Origin: Sandaracinus sp.
GTDB lineage: Bacteria; Myxococcota_A; Polyangia; Polyangiales; Houyiibacteriaceae
Direction of reading: 5' to 3'
DNA: 33,023 bases
NCBI GenBank assembly: GCA_020633125.1
Contig: JACKEH010000051.1
Coordinates: 1-33,023 of the forward strand
A program made the translations under genes and the position numbers. The notes under the pieces were generated by a model. It did not search any database. It saw only the letters and a list, made by a program, of their open reading frames with translations, and was not told the origin of the DNA. The first letter of the stretch is position 1. Every line of letters starts with the position of its first letter. Positions 7,757-15,576 of the stretch are shown here, piece after piece.

Positions 7757-8170
7757 TCAGAGCGCGGCGCGAATCGCTTCGGCGAGCTTCGCAGCGGCCG
7801 CGTGATCGATGGCCTTCGCGGGCCACTTCACACCGAGGCCTTCGGTCGCGTTCGGCTTCGGGATGATGTGGAAGTGCACGTGGAAGACGGCCTGGTGCGC
7901 GCCCGGTCCGTTGTTCTGCAGGACGTTGTATTCCTTCGCGCCGGTGGCCTTCATCACCGCGCGGCAGAGGCGCGGGAGCACCCGACCGATCGCCGCGGAC
8001 GACTCGTCCGAGAGCGCGTCGAGCGTCTCCGCTGGCTCTTTCGGGATGACGAGCGCGTGGCCTTCGGAGAGCGGCCCGACGTCGAGGAAGGCGAGGACGA
8101 GCTCGTCCTCGTAGAGGCGGTGACAGGGGATCTCTCCGCGGAGAATCTTCGCGAACACGGTCTCGGCCAT
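7757..8170 (-). CDS. HIT family nucleotide hydrolase
   Basis: 137 residues, a complete histidine-triad protein of the Hint type. It begins ETVFAKILRGEIPCHRLYED, continues with LAFLDVGPLSEGHALVIPK, and has the triad HVHFHIIP with His97, His99 and His101; the middle of the triad supplies the nucleophile in the family. NNGPGAHQAVFHVHFHI is highly conserved in Hint proteins, which hydrolyse AMP-linked phosphoramidates in the cytoplasm. The start at 8170 gives the normal N-terminus. The upstream open frame crosses the hexanucleotide repeat and the divergent pilin and is not coding. sufE follows 68 bp downstream. Confidence 0.93.
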   Translation of the reverse strand: MAETVFAKILRGEIPCHRLYEDELVLAFLDVGPLSEGHALVIPKEPAETLDALSDESSAAIGRVLPRLCRAVMKATGAKEYNVLQNNGPGAHQAVFHVHFHIIPKPNATEGLGVKWPAKAIDHAAAAKLAEAIRAAL

Positions 8171-8234
8171 GGCCGGGACGCTACCCGAGGCACGCGTCGC
8201 GCGCACCGATTCGCGTGGGTCGCCCCCCCACGCC

Positions 8235-8264
8235 GATGCCGAGCCCGTGCCCGTACCCGTGCCC
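8235..8264 (+). repeat. Degenerate GTGCCC hexanucleotide array
   Basis: Five tandem six-base units (GATGCC, GAGCCC, GTGCCC, GTACCC, GTGCCC). They are related as reverse complement to the (ACGGGC)7 tract at 7158 and lie between divergent genes. Confidence 0.75.
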
Positions 8265-8300
8265 GATTCGTGGGGGCCGCCCGAGCCGCGACCAGGCGCC

Positions 8301-8330
8301 AAACACCTAAAATCACGAGACAATTCACAA
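8301..8330. promoter_or_regulatory. AT-rich pocket between divergent HIT and pilin genes
   Basis: About 30 bp (AAACACCTAAAATCACGAGA and the following CAATTCACAA) are markedly AT-rich against a 70% GC background. TAAAAT at 8308-8313 reads as a plus-strand -10. No clear -35 was found on either strand, so this is a candidate promoter zone only. Confidence 0.25.
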
Positions 8331-8396
8331 ACGCTCGTTCGGCGCACAACTGACGCGAGACGTGGTCGAGGAGGCGCCGCTTTCCCGGATTCCGCC

Positions 8397-8618
8397 ATGA
8401 ACCACGCCGAACCCCACCCGCAATCCTCCGTGCTCTCGACGTCGCAGCCGTCTCCCTCCTCGCTGGCCCGCGACGAGCGCGGAACCACCACCGTCGAATA
8501 CGTGATCCTCCTGGTCCTCGTCGCCGTCGTCGGCATCGCCGCGTGGAGTCACATCGGCACCGCGCTGCTCGAGAAGGTCGAGCTCGCCACCGACGCGATC
8601 CGCCACCTCGGCCGTTGA
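8397..8618 (+). CDS. Flp-type (type IVb) pilin precursor
   Basis: 73 residues. A hydrophilic leader (residues 1-29) ends in DERG, followed by the mature start TTTVEYVILLVLVAVVGIAA. Cleavage after Gly29 by a prepilin peptidase would put the conserved Glu at mature position 5 (Glu34) followed by Tyr, as in Flp pilins, and then one transmembrane helix. The mature protein is about 44 residues, typical of Flp. No tad/cpa assembly genes are in the window, so it is an orphan here. The leader is longer than usual. The upstream in-frame extension to 8169 encodes Pro/Val repeats from the hexanucleotide array and is rejected as non-coding. A TadE-like minor pilin is the alternative. Confidence 0.8.
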   Translation: MNHAEPHPQSSVLSTSQPSPSSLARDERGTTTVEYVILLVLVAVVGIAAWSHIGTALLEKVELATDAIRHLGR

Positions 8619-8670
8619 ATCCGGCAAACGTGCGCCCGCGTCGGCACCCGTTCGTGATATTCCGGTCGTC

Positions 8671-9219
8671 ATGCCTTCCGACGCGAACCTCGTCTGGATC
8701 GACATGGAGATGAGCGGTCTGGACGCCGACCGCGAGCGCATCCTCGAGATCGCCGTGCTCGTCACCGACGGCGAGCTGAACGTGATCGCCGAGGGACCGA
8801 ACCTCGTGATCCACCAGAGCGAAGAGCTCCTCGCCGGCATGGACGAGTGGAACACGAAGCACCACGGCGCGTCGGGGCTGACGAAGCGTGTTCGCGAGTC
8901 GACGGTCGACGAGGCGGTCGCCGAAGCTGCGGTGGTCGGTTTCCTCAAGGAGCATTGCCAGCCCAAGGCCGCCCCCCTCGCCGGCAACTCGGTGCATCAG
9001 GACCGCCGCTTCATCGCGCGCTACATGCCCGTGCTCGACGCCTTCTTGCACTACCGCATCGTCGACGTGTCGACGATCAAAGAGCTCGGCCGGCGGTGGT
9101 TCCCGAAGGAGCACGACGCGCGCCCGCAGAAGCGCGCGCAGCATCGCGCGATGGACGACATTCGCGAGTCGCTCGAAGAGCTGAAGTACTACCGCAAGGC
9201 GTTCTTCAAAGAGGTCTGA
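8671..9219 (+). CDS. orn: Oligoribonuclease
   Basis: 182 residues, the usual Orn length. It degrades 2-5 nt RNAs, including pGpG from cyclic-di-GMP turnover, in the cytoplasm. It is a DEDDh 3'-5' exonuclease: Asp11 and Glu13 in WIDMEMSGLD, Asp111 in NSVHQDRRF, and His158 and Asp163 in HRAMDDIRESLEEL. These positions line up one for one with E. coli Orn (12, 14, 112, 158, 163). TGATAT at 8655-8660 is a -10-like hexamer 10 nt before the ATG; no Shine-Dalgarno is evident. It is independent of the pilin gene (52 bp gap). Confidence 0.97.
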   Translation: MPSDANLVWIDMEMSGLDADRERILEIAVLVTDGELNVIAEGPNLVIHQSEELLAGMDEWNTKHHGASGLTKRVRESTVDEAVAEAAVVGFLKEHCQPKAAPLAGNSVHQDRRFIARYMPVLDAFLHYRIVDVSTIKELGRRWFPKEHDARPQKRAQHRAMDDIRESLEELKYYRKAFFKEV

Positions 9220-9315
9220 GCCAGCGTCGATCCGACGCGGAAGCTCTCGACGCCGCACACACTCGCGCCGCCGGGCGGCGCTTCGCTCGAGGGACGACGG
9301 CGGACGACGACGCGT

Positions 9316-12300
9316 TCAAGGAACGAAGACTTCGCGCTCCGTCGCGCCTTCCACCACGTCCGCCGGCGAAAAGCGCATCGGCGTCGTCTCGTTCGCGAGC
9401 CAGAGCCGCGCTTGATCCGCGTAATACGGCGACGCGGGCCGGCCCGACTGACCGCCCGGCAAGACGTTGCGCCCGGTGGTCGCATCGCCGCGCAGCGCGA
9501 CGACCATGCGGAAGACCGGGATCGACCCGAACGAAAAACGCGTGCCGGAGAAGCCGCTGTTGGCCGCGTCGACCACGAAGTTGTCGCCCGGCCGGGGAAA
9601 GCCCGTGAGGCCGAAGCGCGGGTCGGTCTCCGTCAGCTCGTCGGCCAGAGGGATCTGCTCGGTGGTGATCGAGAAGGTGTCGGCGAGGAAGGAGAGCGAG
9701 TCGTCGCCTTCGAGGAAGTCCGCGACGAGCGCGTCGAAACGCGTCGTGTGCCGGAGACCCCAGAGCCACGCCTCCATCGACGCCGTGCCGAAGCCGCCGC
9801 GCTCCCCGTCGCGAGGTGACGCGAGGAACGCGAGCGCGTCGGCCAGCGCGAGCAGCGCGGTCTCGATCGCGTTCTCCTTCTCGGGCGTGTCGAGCACGTC
9901 GAAGAAGATGCTCTCGCCTTCGTCCGCGTCGAAGCTCGCGAGCGAGAGCGGGTTCGCGGCGCCGCGACCTTCGATCAACCGCGTCATCGTGCGCATGCGA
10001 CCGCCGCTGCCGGTCGGCGTGAAGGTGCTCTCGGGAAAACGCTCGTCGCCGAGCACACGCGCGTCGAAGGGGCCGAGCCACGCGTTGAAGATCGAGGTCG
10101 CGACCGCGTTCTCGCGCTCGTCGGAGGTGACGCTCGGGTGGTAGCTCGTGACGACGCCGCTCTCGGCCAAGTAGCCGCGATCGCGCCACGCGGCCAAACG
10201 CATGCGTACCTCGTCGAACGCCGCGCGACGCGACGCGTAGCCGGCGACGATGCGGCCTTGCCGTTCGGTGAGCGGGCCGTCGGTCTCGTCCAGACGCTTG
10301 GCCTCGTCGAGCGCCTCGAGGAGCAGCGGCGTCATCAGCTCGCCGAGCGGAGAGCGCACGTCCGCCTGTGCACGGGCCATCGCCTCTTCGTCGTGCGTCT
10401 CGGAGGCCGTGAGCATCGCGTCGATGCGCGCGGCGCGAAAATCCTCGTGCCAGGGCCCGCCGATGTAGTGCGGGTCGTTCTGCAGGTCGTCGTCCGCAGC
10501 CATGGTGCCGGGGTCGTTGTTCGCGCTGACCACCACGGCGCTCGGCGGATCGATCGCCGCGGGATAGGCGTCGGCCGGGACCACACAACGTGCGTCCGTC
10601 GTGGGAAGGCTCTCGTCGACGGTGCCGTCCGCGCGAAGTGGAAGCTCGAAACCGGCGTGACGCGTGCCGTCGATCACGAAGCCCGGATGCGCGCCTTCGG
10701 CCCAACGCCCGTCGCCGCCGCGAAGCTGCGCGCGACACGGCACCGCTTGGTAAGGCAGGTAGAGCACCGAGCCCGTCGCGTCCGCGGCGATGACGTTCTG
10801 CGAGTACGCGACCAGCGCGCCGGCGTTCGCGCGCATCTCCTCGACCGTCGACGCGCGCCCCCACGCGTCGAGCGAGAGCGCGAAGTTCGGACCGTCGAGC
10901 CCCGTGTAGTCGAAGCTCAGCGCCGACACGACACCGTCCGAGTCGGTGTCGCCGGGCACCACCCAGCGGCCGAGCACCCGCACCGCGGTCTCGCCGTCGC
11001 CGGCTTCGCTCGGGTCGTTCACCACGCGGCCTTCGATCGAGGTGATCAAACGTCCGTCGAAGGTCTCGAATCGCTCGACGGTTTCGGTCCGCCCCACGCT
11101 CTCGAGCGCCGGCACGTCCGCGACCTCGAAGACGTCGGCGATCACGACCAACGCACGCTCCTCGGCGCCGAAGCGCGTCGCGCGTGGTTTGCCTGCCGCG
11201 TCGAGCACGAGCTCATCGCCGTACCAATCCGTGATGTCGCCGAAGGCTTGGGTCTGACTCCACGCGACCTCGCCGTTGGTGCCGACCGCCATCACCGGCA
11301 CGCCTGGGAAGAACAACCCGATCTGGCGGAGCCCCGCGTCGTCGCCCGAGAGCAGACGGGTGTCGACGCCCGCGCGGTAGAAGAGCGTCGGCACCGAGCC
11401 CGGGAGGTGTCCGTCGCCGGCCAACAACGCGACGCCCTCCGCGCTGCGGCTCGCGCCGACGGCCCATGCGTTGGATCCGAAGCCTTCGTCGTGCGACCGA
11501 CCGAGGCGCCGCTGTAGACGCTCGAAGACCTGCCAGGTGGCGTCGAGGGTCGCGCCGAAACGTCGCGAGGGACTCCACGTCGCCTGCGGCAAACGCCCCC
11601 CTCGAGGCACGAGGCCCCAACCGCCGGCGCTCGCGTAGCCGCGGCTGTTGGTCACCCGAAAGAACGCGTCGCGCATGCCCGCTTCTCGAAGCGTCGCGCC
11701 GACCACACCGTCGTAGCGCGTCGGGTCGTCGAGACGCTCGAGCCCACGTTGTCGGCCGACGTCGGTGGTCTCGAAGCCGAGCTGGTAGGTGATGGTCGCG
11801 CTCAAGGCCGCGATGTCGCGCAGAGTCATCGGCGCCATCAGCTCGCCGGGGTTGCGCACGCCGAGCAAGAGCGCGGCGAGCTCGAGCTCTTGGGGCGCCG
11901 GGGCACGTCGCGCGCGCACGTCGTCGGCGTACGTGGTCGCCCCCTCCGCGAACGCGGTGAAGCGGGCGCGCTGGCTCTCGGTGAATCGCGCGAGGGTGCG
12001 CTCGAGCACCACCGTCATGCCCGTGCCGCGCGACTCGAGGTCGGTCGCGAGGCCGGGCTCGCCGAGCAGCTCCGAGATGCGCCCCGCCGACAGACGCCGC
12101 GCCATGTCCATCTCGAACCAACGGTCGCGCGCGACCACGTAGCCGAGCACCCGCGCCGCGTCTTCTTCGGTCGCTGCGTAGACGTGGGGCACGTGGCTCT
12201 CCGTGAAGACCACGTGCGCCGGGCCCGAGAGGCCGGGCAACGACAGGCGCGCGGTCTCGGGGACCTCGCCGACCACCGGCGGCGTGGGCACCGGGTCGCC

Positions 12301-12471
12301 CGCGTCCAGGAGGGCGTCCGAGGTGGCGTCCCCGCTTCCCGCGTCGGCCGGCGAGACGTCGTCGTCCCCACACGCGAAACACGCCAGGACCCCGAGCACG
12401 AGCACGTAACGGAGGGTCGCTTCGTTCGTCCCTGCGGACCTGCTACCGTCTTGCTCGCATCGAGCGGCCAT
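9316..12471 (-). CDS. Penicillin-acylase-family Ntn-hydrolase lipoprotein
   Basis: 1051 residues from the ATG at 12471. After a hydrophobic stretch (YVLVLGVLACFACGDDD) comes a short DAG-containing linker (DAGSGDATSDALLDAGD), so a lipid-anchored exported protein is likely. The Ntn nucleophile is Ser333 (codon 11473-11475) in GFGSNAWAVG, matching the autocatalytic alpha/beta cleavage site of penicillin acylases. Upstream, YVVARDRWFEMDMARRLSAGRISELLGE is the classic alpha-chain motif, and VVSANNDPGT carries the beta-chain Asn. It is longer than typical acylases (about 800). Substrates could be N-acyl homoserine lactones, lipopeptides or beta-lactams; the sequence does not decide. The ATG has AGGAGG upstream but overlaps the start of the divergent gene. 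The in-frame GTG at 12405 is an alternative start that would leave an intergenic gap. Confidence 0.88.
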   Translation of the reverse strand: MAARCEQDGSRSAGTNEATLRYVLVLGVLACFACGDDDVSPADAGSGDATSDALLDAGDPVPTPPVVGEVPETARLSLPGLSGPAHVVFTESHVPHVYAATEEDAARVLGYVVARDRWFEMDMARRLSAGRISELLGEPGLATDLESRGTGMTVVLERTLARFTESQRARFTAFAEGATTYADDVRARRAPAPQELELAALLLGVRNPGELMAPMTLRDIAALSATITYQLGFETTDVGRQRGLERLDDPTRYDGVVGATLREAGMRDAFFRVTNSRGYASAGGWGLVPRGGRLPQATWSPSRRFGATLDATWQVFERLQRRLGRSHDEGFGSNAWAVGASRSAEGVALLAGDGHLPGSVPTLFYRAGVDTRLLSGDDAGLRQIGLFFPGVPVMAVGTNGEVAWSQTQAFGDITDWYGDELVLDAAGKPRATRFGAEERALVVIADVFEVADVPALESVGRTETVERFETFDGRLITSIEGRVVNDPSEAGDGETAVRVLGRWVVPGDTDSDGVVSALSFDYTGLDGPNFALSLDAWGRASTVEEMRANAGALVAYSQNVIAADATGSVLYLPYQAVPCRAQLRGGDGRWAEGAHPGFVIDGTRHAGFELPLRADGTVDESLPTTDARCVVPADAYPAAIDPPSAVVVSANNDPGTMAADDDLQNDPHYIGGPWHEDFRAARIDAMLTASETHDEEAMARAQADVRSPLGELMTPLLLEALDEAKRLDETDGPLTERQGRIVAGYASRRAAFDEVRMRLAAWRDRGYLAESGVVTSYHPSVTSDERENAVATSIFNAWLGPFDARVLGDERFPESTFTPTGSGGRMRTMTRLIEGRGAANPLSLASFDADEGESIFFDVLDTPEKENAIETALLALADALAFLASPRDGERGGFGTASMEAWLWGLRHTTRFDALVADFLEGDDSLSFLADTFSITTEQIPLADELTETDPRFGLTGFPRPGDNFVVDAANSGFSGTRFSFGSIPVFRMVVALRGDATTGRNVLPGGQSGRPASPYYADQARLWLANETTPMRFSPADVVEGATEREVFVP

Positions 12472-13563
12472 GACCCTGCTCCTCCTGTACACGAGCCTCG
12501 CCCTCGGCTGCTCGTTCCTCTGCTCGATCCTCGAGGCGACGCTGCTCAGCGTCTCGCCGTCTTCGTCGCGCGCCTCCAGGAGGAACGGCCCACGGTCGGC
12601 GCCGCCCTTCACGCGCTCAAGGACGACGTCGACCGCCCCCTGGCGGCCATCCTCGGATTGAACACCATCGCCAACACCGCGGGGGCAGCCGCGATCGGCG
12701 TGCAAGCCACCGAGGTCTTCGGCGACGCCTGGCTCGGCGCGGTCAGCGGCGTGCTGACCCTGCTCATCCTGGTCTTCTCCGAGATCGTCCCCAAGACCCT
12801 GGGCGCCTCGCATTGGCGCAAGCTCGCGCCCTTCGCCGCGCGGGTCTTGCCGGTGATGATCGTGCTGCTCTCGCCGATCGTCGGGCTCAGCCGCTACGTC
12901 ACGCGCATGCTCAAGAGCGGCTCGCAGGCGCCCTCGACGGTGTCGAAGGAAGAGCTCGCGGCGCTCGCCCGGCTCGGCGAGCAACAAGGCGTCATTCACG
13001 CGTCGGAGTCGCGCATCCTCGCGAACCTCTTCCGGGTCAACGAGCTGCGCACACGCGACATCATGACGCCACGCACCGTGATGTTCGCGTTGCCCGCGAC
13101 CACGACGGTCGGCGATCTGGTGCCGCGCGGGAAGCTCGCGCCGGGCGAGCGCATCGAAGACACGCGGCAGCGCAGCACGATGATCTTCTCGCGCATTCCC
13201 GTGTACCGCGACACGCCGGACGACGTGCTCGGCTTCGTGCTCAAGGACGTGCTCTTCCTGAACGCCGCGCGCGGGGAGCTCGACAAGCCGGTCGCGGACC
13301 TGGTGCGTCCGCTCAGCGTCGTGCCCGACTCCTTGCCAGTGCCCGCGCTCTTCGACCGCCTGGTGTCCGCGCGTCAGCACATCGCGCTCGTGGTCGACGA
13401 ATACGGCGGCGTCGACGGCATCGTCACGATGGAAGACGTGATCGAGACCCTTCTCGGGCTCGAGATCGTCGACGAAGCCGACCGCACGGTGGACATGCGC
13501 GAGATGGCGCGGCGGCGTTGGCGCGAGCGCCGCGATCGGCTCGGGATGCCGCTCGAAGAATGA
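12470..13563 (+). CDS. CNNM/CBS-domain (CorC/HlyC-type) membrane protein, frameshifted
   Basis: The N-terminus (MTLLLLYTSLALGCSFLCSI, ending ...LLSVSPS) is read from 12470. The rest (FVARLQEERPTVGAALHALK onward) is in the -1 frame from 12562. One missing base near 12560 explains this, and restoring it gives a continuous protein of about 364 residues. Domains: CNNM (DUF21) membrane domain with GLNTIANTAGAAAIG, VLTLLILVFSEIVPKTLG and a third hydrophobic stretch (ARVLPVMIVLLSPIVGLSRY), then a CBS pair (RTRDIMTPRTVMFALP, FSRIPVYRD, LVVDEYGGVDGIVTMEDVIE). It ends after the CBS pair without the CorC_HlyC domain. The family exports or senses Mg2+ and other divalent ions in the inner membrane. Whether the frameshift is real or a sequencing error is unresolved. 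Confidence 0.8.
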
Positions 13564-13589
13564 AGCGCTCCCCCTCTGCCCTCGGATCT

Positions 13590-13595
13590 TGCTAG
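13590..13595 (+). promoter_or_regulatory. TGCTAG -10-like element
   Basis: TGCTAG is 11 nt before the ATG at 13607. AAAGG (13596-13600) between them is the ribosome binding site. Same geometry as at 1238 and 15561. Confidence 0.35.
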
Positions 13596-13606
13596 AAAGG
13601 GCCGCC

Positions 13607-14815
13607 ATGGGACCGAGGCAAGCGCCCTGCCCCAACTGCGGGGGACCGATCGAGCTCAAGCTCGGCGTGAGCCACGCGTGCGTGTGCCCCTATTGCCGCT
13701 TCGCGGTGGTGCGCACCGACCGTGACCTGCAGTCGATCGGCAAGGTCAGCGATCTGGTGCCGACCGCGCCCGAGCTCGCGACCGGCGACCGCGCGTACTT
13801 CGAGGGCGACGAGCTCGTCGTGGGTGGGCGCATTCAGCTCGACCACGGCCGCGGGCCTTGGGACGAGTTCTACGTCGCGAGCTCGCGCACGCAGTCGTGG
13901 GGCTGGCTCGCGAAAGCGCAGGGTCGCTGGTACCTGACCGCGGCGGTGACGACGAGCGGCCCCGTGCCTTCGTGGCAGACGCTGCGTCCCGGCGCGCAAG
14001 GCCCCTTCCTCCCCGGCATTCCCGGCATGTGGTCGGTGGCCGAGCAAGGCCAGTCGCGCACGTTGAGCGCCGAGGGCGAGCTGCCTTACCCGGTGCGTGG
14101 CGGCGAGCAAGGCTGGTACGTCGACCTCGAAGGGCCGAACGGCGCGTTCGCGACGATCGACTACGGCGACGGCCAGCAGGCGCCGAGCGTCTTCGTCGGC
14201 AAGGTGCTCTCGCCCGAGCAGCTCCGTCTCGAGCGCGCGAACCCGCAGCGGCCGATCGAGAAGGTGGACACCTCACGCCTTCGTTGCCCGAGCTGCGGTG
14301 CGCCCGTGCCGCTGCTCGTGCCCGATCGCGCCGAGCGCGCCGGTTGTGGCCATTGCGGCGCGCTGCTCGACTACGACAAGGGCGCGTTTCGCGTGCTCGC
14401 CGCGATGGAGAAGGCGCGCTCGCGTGCGCTCATCCCGCTCGGCAAAGAAGGCACGCTGCTCGGCGAGCAGGTCGTCTGCCTCGCGTTCATGGAGCGCGCG
14501 ACCTGGGTCGACGGCATGGAGTTCCGTTGGCGCGAATACCTCCTCTACTCGGAAGCCAAGGGCTACCGCTGGTTGATGGAGGACAACGGCCACTGGACCT
14601 GGATGGAGCCGGTGAGCAGCGGCGAGCTCGGGCGGGACGGCGGCGGCGTGTCGTGCCAAGGGCGACGTCACCGGCTCTTCTCGCAACAGAACGTCAGCGT
14701 GGTCGGCGTCGTCGGTGAGCTCTACTGGAAGGTCGAAGCGGGCGAGACGACCTACACCTCCGACTACATCGCGCCGCCCTCATGCTCAGCGAGGAGCGCA
14801 GCTCCAGCGAGGTGA
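13607..14815 (+). CDS. Zinc-ribbon DUF4178 protein, N-terminal part before frameshift
   Basis: 402 residues as read, but the last dozen (after SDYIAPP) are out of frame. Seen: an N-terminal zinc-ribbon pair (CPNCGG at 8, CPYC near 28), a beta-rich DUF4178 region (EFYVASSRTQSWGWLAKAQG, RWYLTAAVTTSG), a second zinc ribbon (CPSCGAPVPLL ... CGHCGALLDYD), and a second DUF4178-like region (WREYLLYSEAKGYRWLMEDN, YWKVEAGETTYTSDYIAPP). The frame then breaks near 14779 inside a C-rich run; a one-base deletion would explain it, and the downstream frame (14782-15528) carries the rest. DUF4178 function is unknown; in many genomes such proteins sit with small membrane proteins and spermidine-synthase-like genes. 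AAAGG and the ATG at 13607 set the start; the in-frame ATG at 13589 lies before the zinc ribbon and is less likely. Confidence 0.85.
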   Translation: MGPRQAPCPNCGGPIELKLGVSHACVCPYCRFAVVRTDRDLQSIGKVSDLVPTAPELATGDRAYFEGDELVVGGRIQLDHGRGPWDEFYVASSRTQSWGWLAKAQGRWYLTAAVTTSGPVPSWQTLRPGAQGPFLPGIPGMWSVAEQGQSRTLSAEGELPYPVRGGEQGWYVDLEGPNGAFATIDYGDGQQAPSVFVGKVLSPEQLRLERANPQRPIEKVDTSRLRCPSCGAPVPLLVPDRAERAGCGHCGALLDYDKGAFRVLAAMEKARSRALIPLGKEGTLLGEQVVCLAFMERATWVDGMEFRWREYLLYSEAKGYRWLMEDNGHWTWMEPVSSGELGRDGGGVSCQGRRHRLFSQQNVSVVGVVGELYWKVEAGETTYTSDYIAPPSCSARSAAPAR

Positions 14816-15528
14816 ACTGGAGCGTCGGCCGCTACGTCGAGCCCGAAGAGATTCAGAAGGCGTTCGGGCTCGAAGGCGCCATGCCGCCGCGCGTGGGCGT
14901 CGGCTTCTGCCAGCCGAACCCGCACTCGCTGAAGTTCGCGGGCGCGGTCGCGGGCCTCTTGATGCCGCTGCTCTGCGTGCTCTTCATGTTCTTCGAGGTC
15001 GTCGGCCAACACCCGCACGTCGCGAGCCTCGACGTGACGATGCCGCCGGTGCCGGGGCCCTACGAGGCGGCCCCGCCGGTGCGCAGCACGCCCTTCACCG
15101 TCGATCACGGGCCGACCACGCTGCGTGTCGATCTGCAGACGAACGCGCAGAACCAATACGTCGGCGTCGACGCCGCGCTCGTGAACCAGACCAGCGGCGA
15201 GACGCAGCACTTCTTCGTCGATACCGGCTACTACACCGGCTACGACGGCGAGCGCTGGAGCGAGGGCTCGCAGAGTACGCGGGTCTACGTCGACCGCGTC
15301 ACGCCGGGCCCCTACGTGCTCGAGCTCGCACCACTCTGGGAGACCCATCCGCAGCCGGGCGGGCCGACGACGCTGACGCCGCCGAGCGCGACGCTGAACG
15401 TCTTCTGCCACGAACGAAGCCCGGTCTCGTTCTGCGGCGCGTTCTTGTTGTTGCTCCTGCCTTTCGCGTGGACCGCGATGCGGCGTGGGCAGTTCGAAGC
15501 GAAGCGCAAAGAGAACTCGAACCTCTGA
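14782..15528 (+). CDS. DUF4178 protein, C-terminal membrane part after frameshift
   Basis: 248 residues from the ATG at 14782; this is most likely the continuation of the gene at 13607. The opening LSEERSSSEVNWSVGRYVEP followed by EEIQKAFGL matches the ending expected after a DUF4178 domain. Then come a transmembrane helix (FAGAVAGLLMPLLCVLFMFF, about 53-72), an exported beta domain (VDHGPTTLRVDLQTNAQNQY, YVGVDAALVN, PGPYVLELAPLWETH), and a second helix (FCGAFLLLLLPFAWTAM, about 213-229), with a short basic tail (RRGQFEAKRKE). Restoring one base gives a protein of about 640 residues with cytoplasmic zinc ribbons and a periplasmic domain. If the break is real, the gene is split into a soluble and a membrane half. 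Confidence 0.75.
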   Translation: MLSEERSSSEVNWSVGRYVEPEEIQKAFGLEGAMPPRVGVGFCQPNPHSLKFAGAVAGLLMPLLCVLFMFFEVVGQHPHVASLDVTMPPVPGPYEAAPPVRSTPFTVDHGPTTLRVDLQTNAQNQYVGVDAALVNQTSGETQHFFVDTGYYTGYDGERWSEGSQSTRVYVDRVTPGPYVLELAPLWETHPQPGGPTTLTPPSATLNVFCHERSPVSFCGAFLLLLLPFAWTAMRRGQFEAKRKENSNL

Positions 15529-15560
15529 TGGGGTCGGTGGGCGCGAGGACGGAATCGTCG

Positions 15561-15566
15561 TGCTAG
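15561..15566 (+). promoter_or_regulatory. TGCTAG -10-like element
   Basis: TGCTAG is 10 nt before the GTG start at 15577. Only GGG, no convincing Shine-Dalgarno, lies between them, so a very short leader is possible. Confidence 0.3.
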
Positions 15567-15576
15567 GGTTCGCCTC

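Noticed and set aside
11749..12469. Plus-strand open frame leading into the CNNM/CBS gene
   Set aside because: It is antisense to the acylase and has no membrane or family pattern. The frame joins the real gene only because of the one-base shift at 12560.
12472..13659. Minus-strand upstream extension of the penicillin-acylase frame
   Set aside because: It is antisense to the CNNM/CBS gene, is rich in His/Arg/Glu shadow sequence, and lacks any domain. The lipoprotein-like start near 12471 fits better.
12550..14790. Programmed -1 frameshifting at the two breaks
   Set aside because: Neither site has an X XXY YYZ slippery heptamer followed by a fitting structure, and the break points look like single-base losses.
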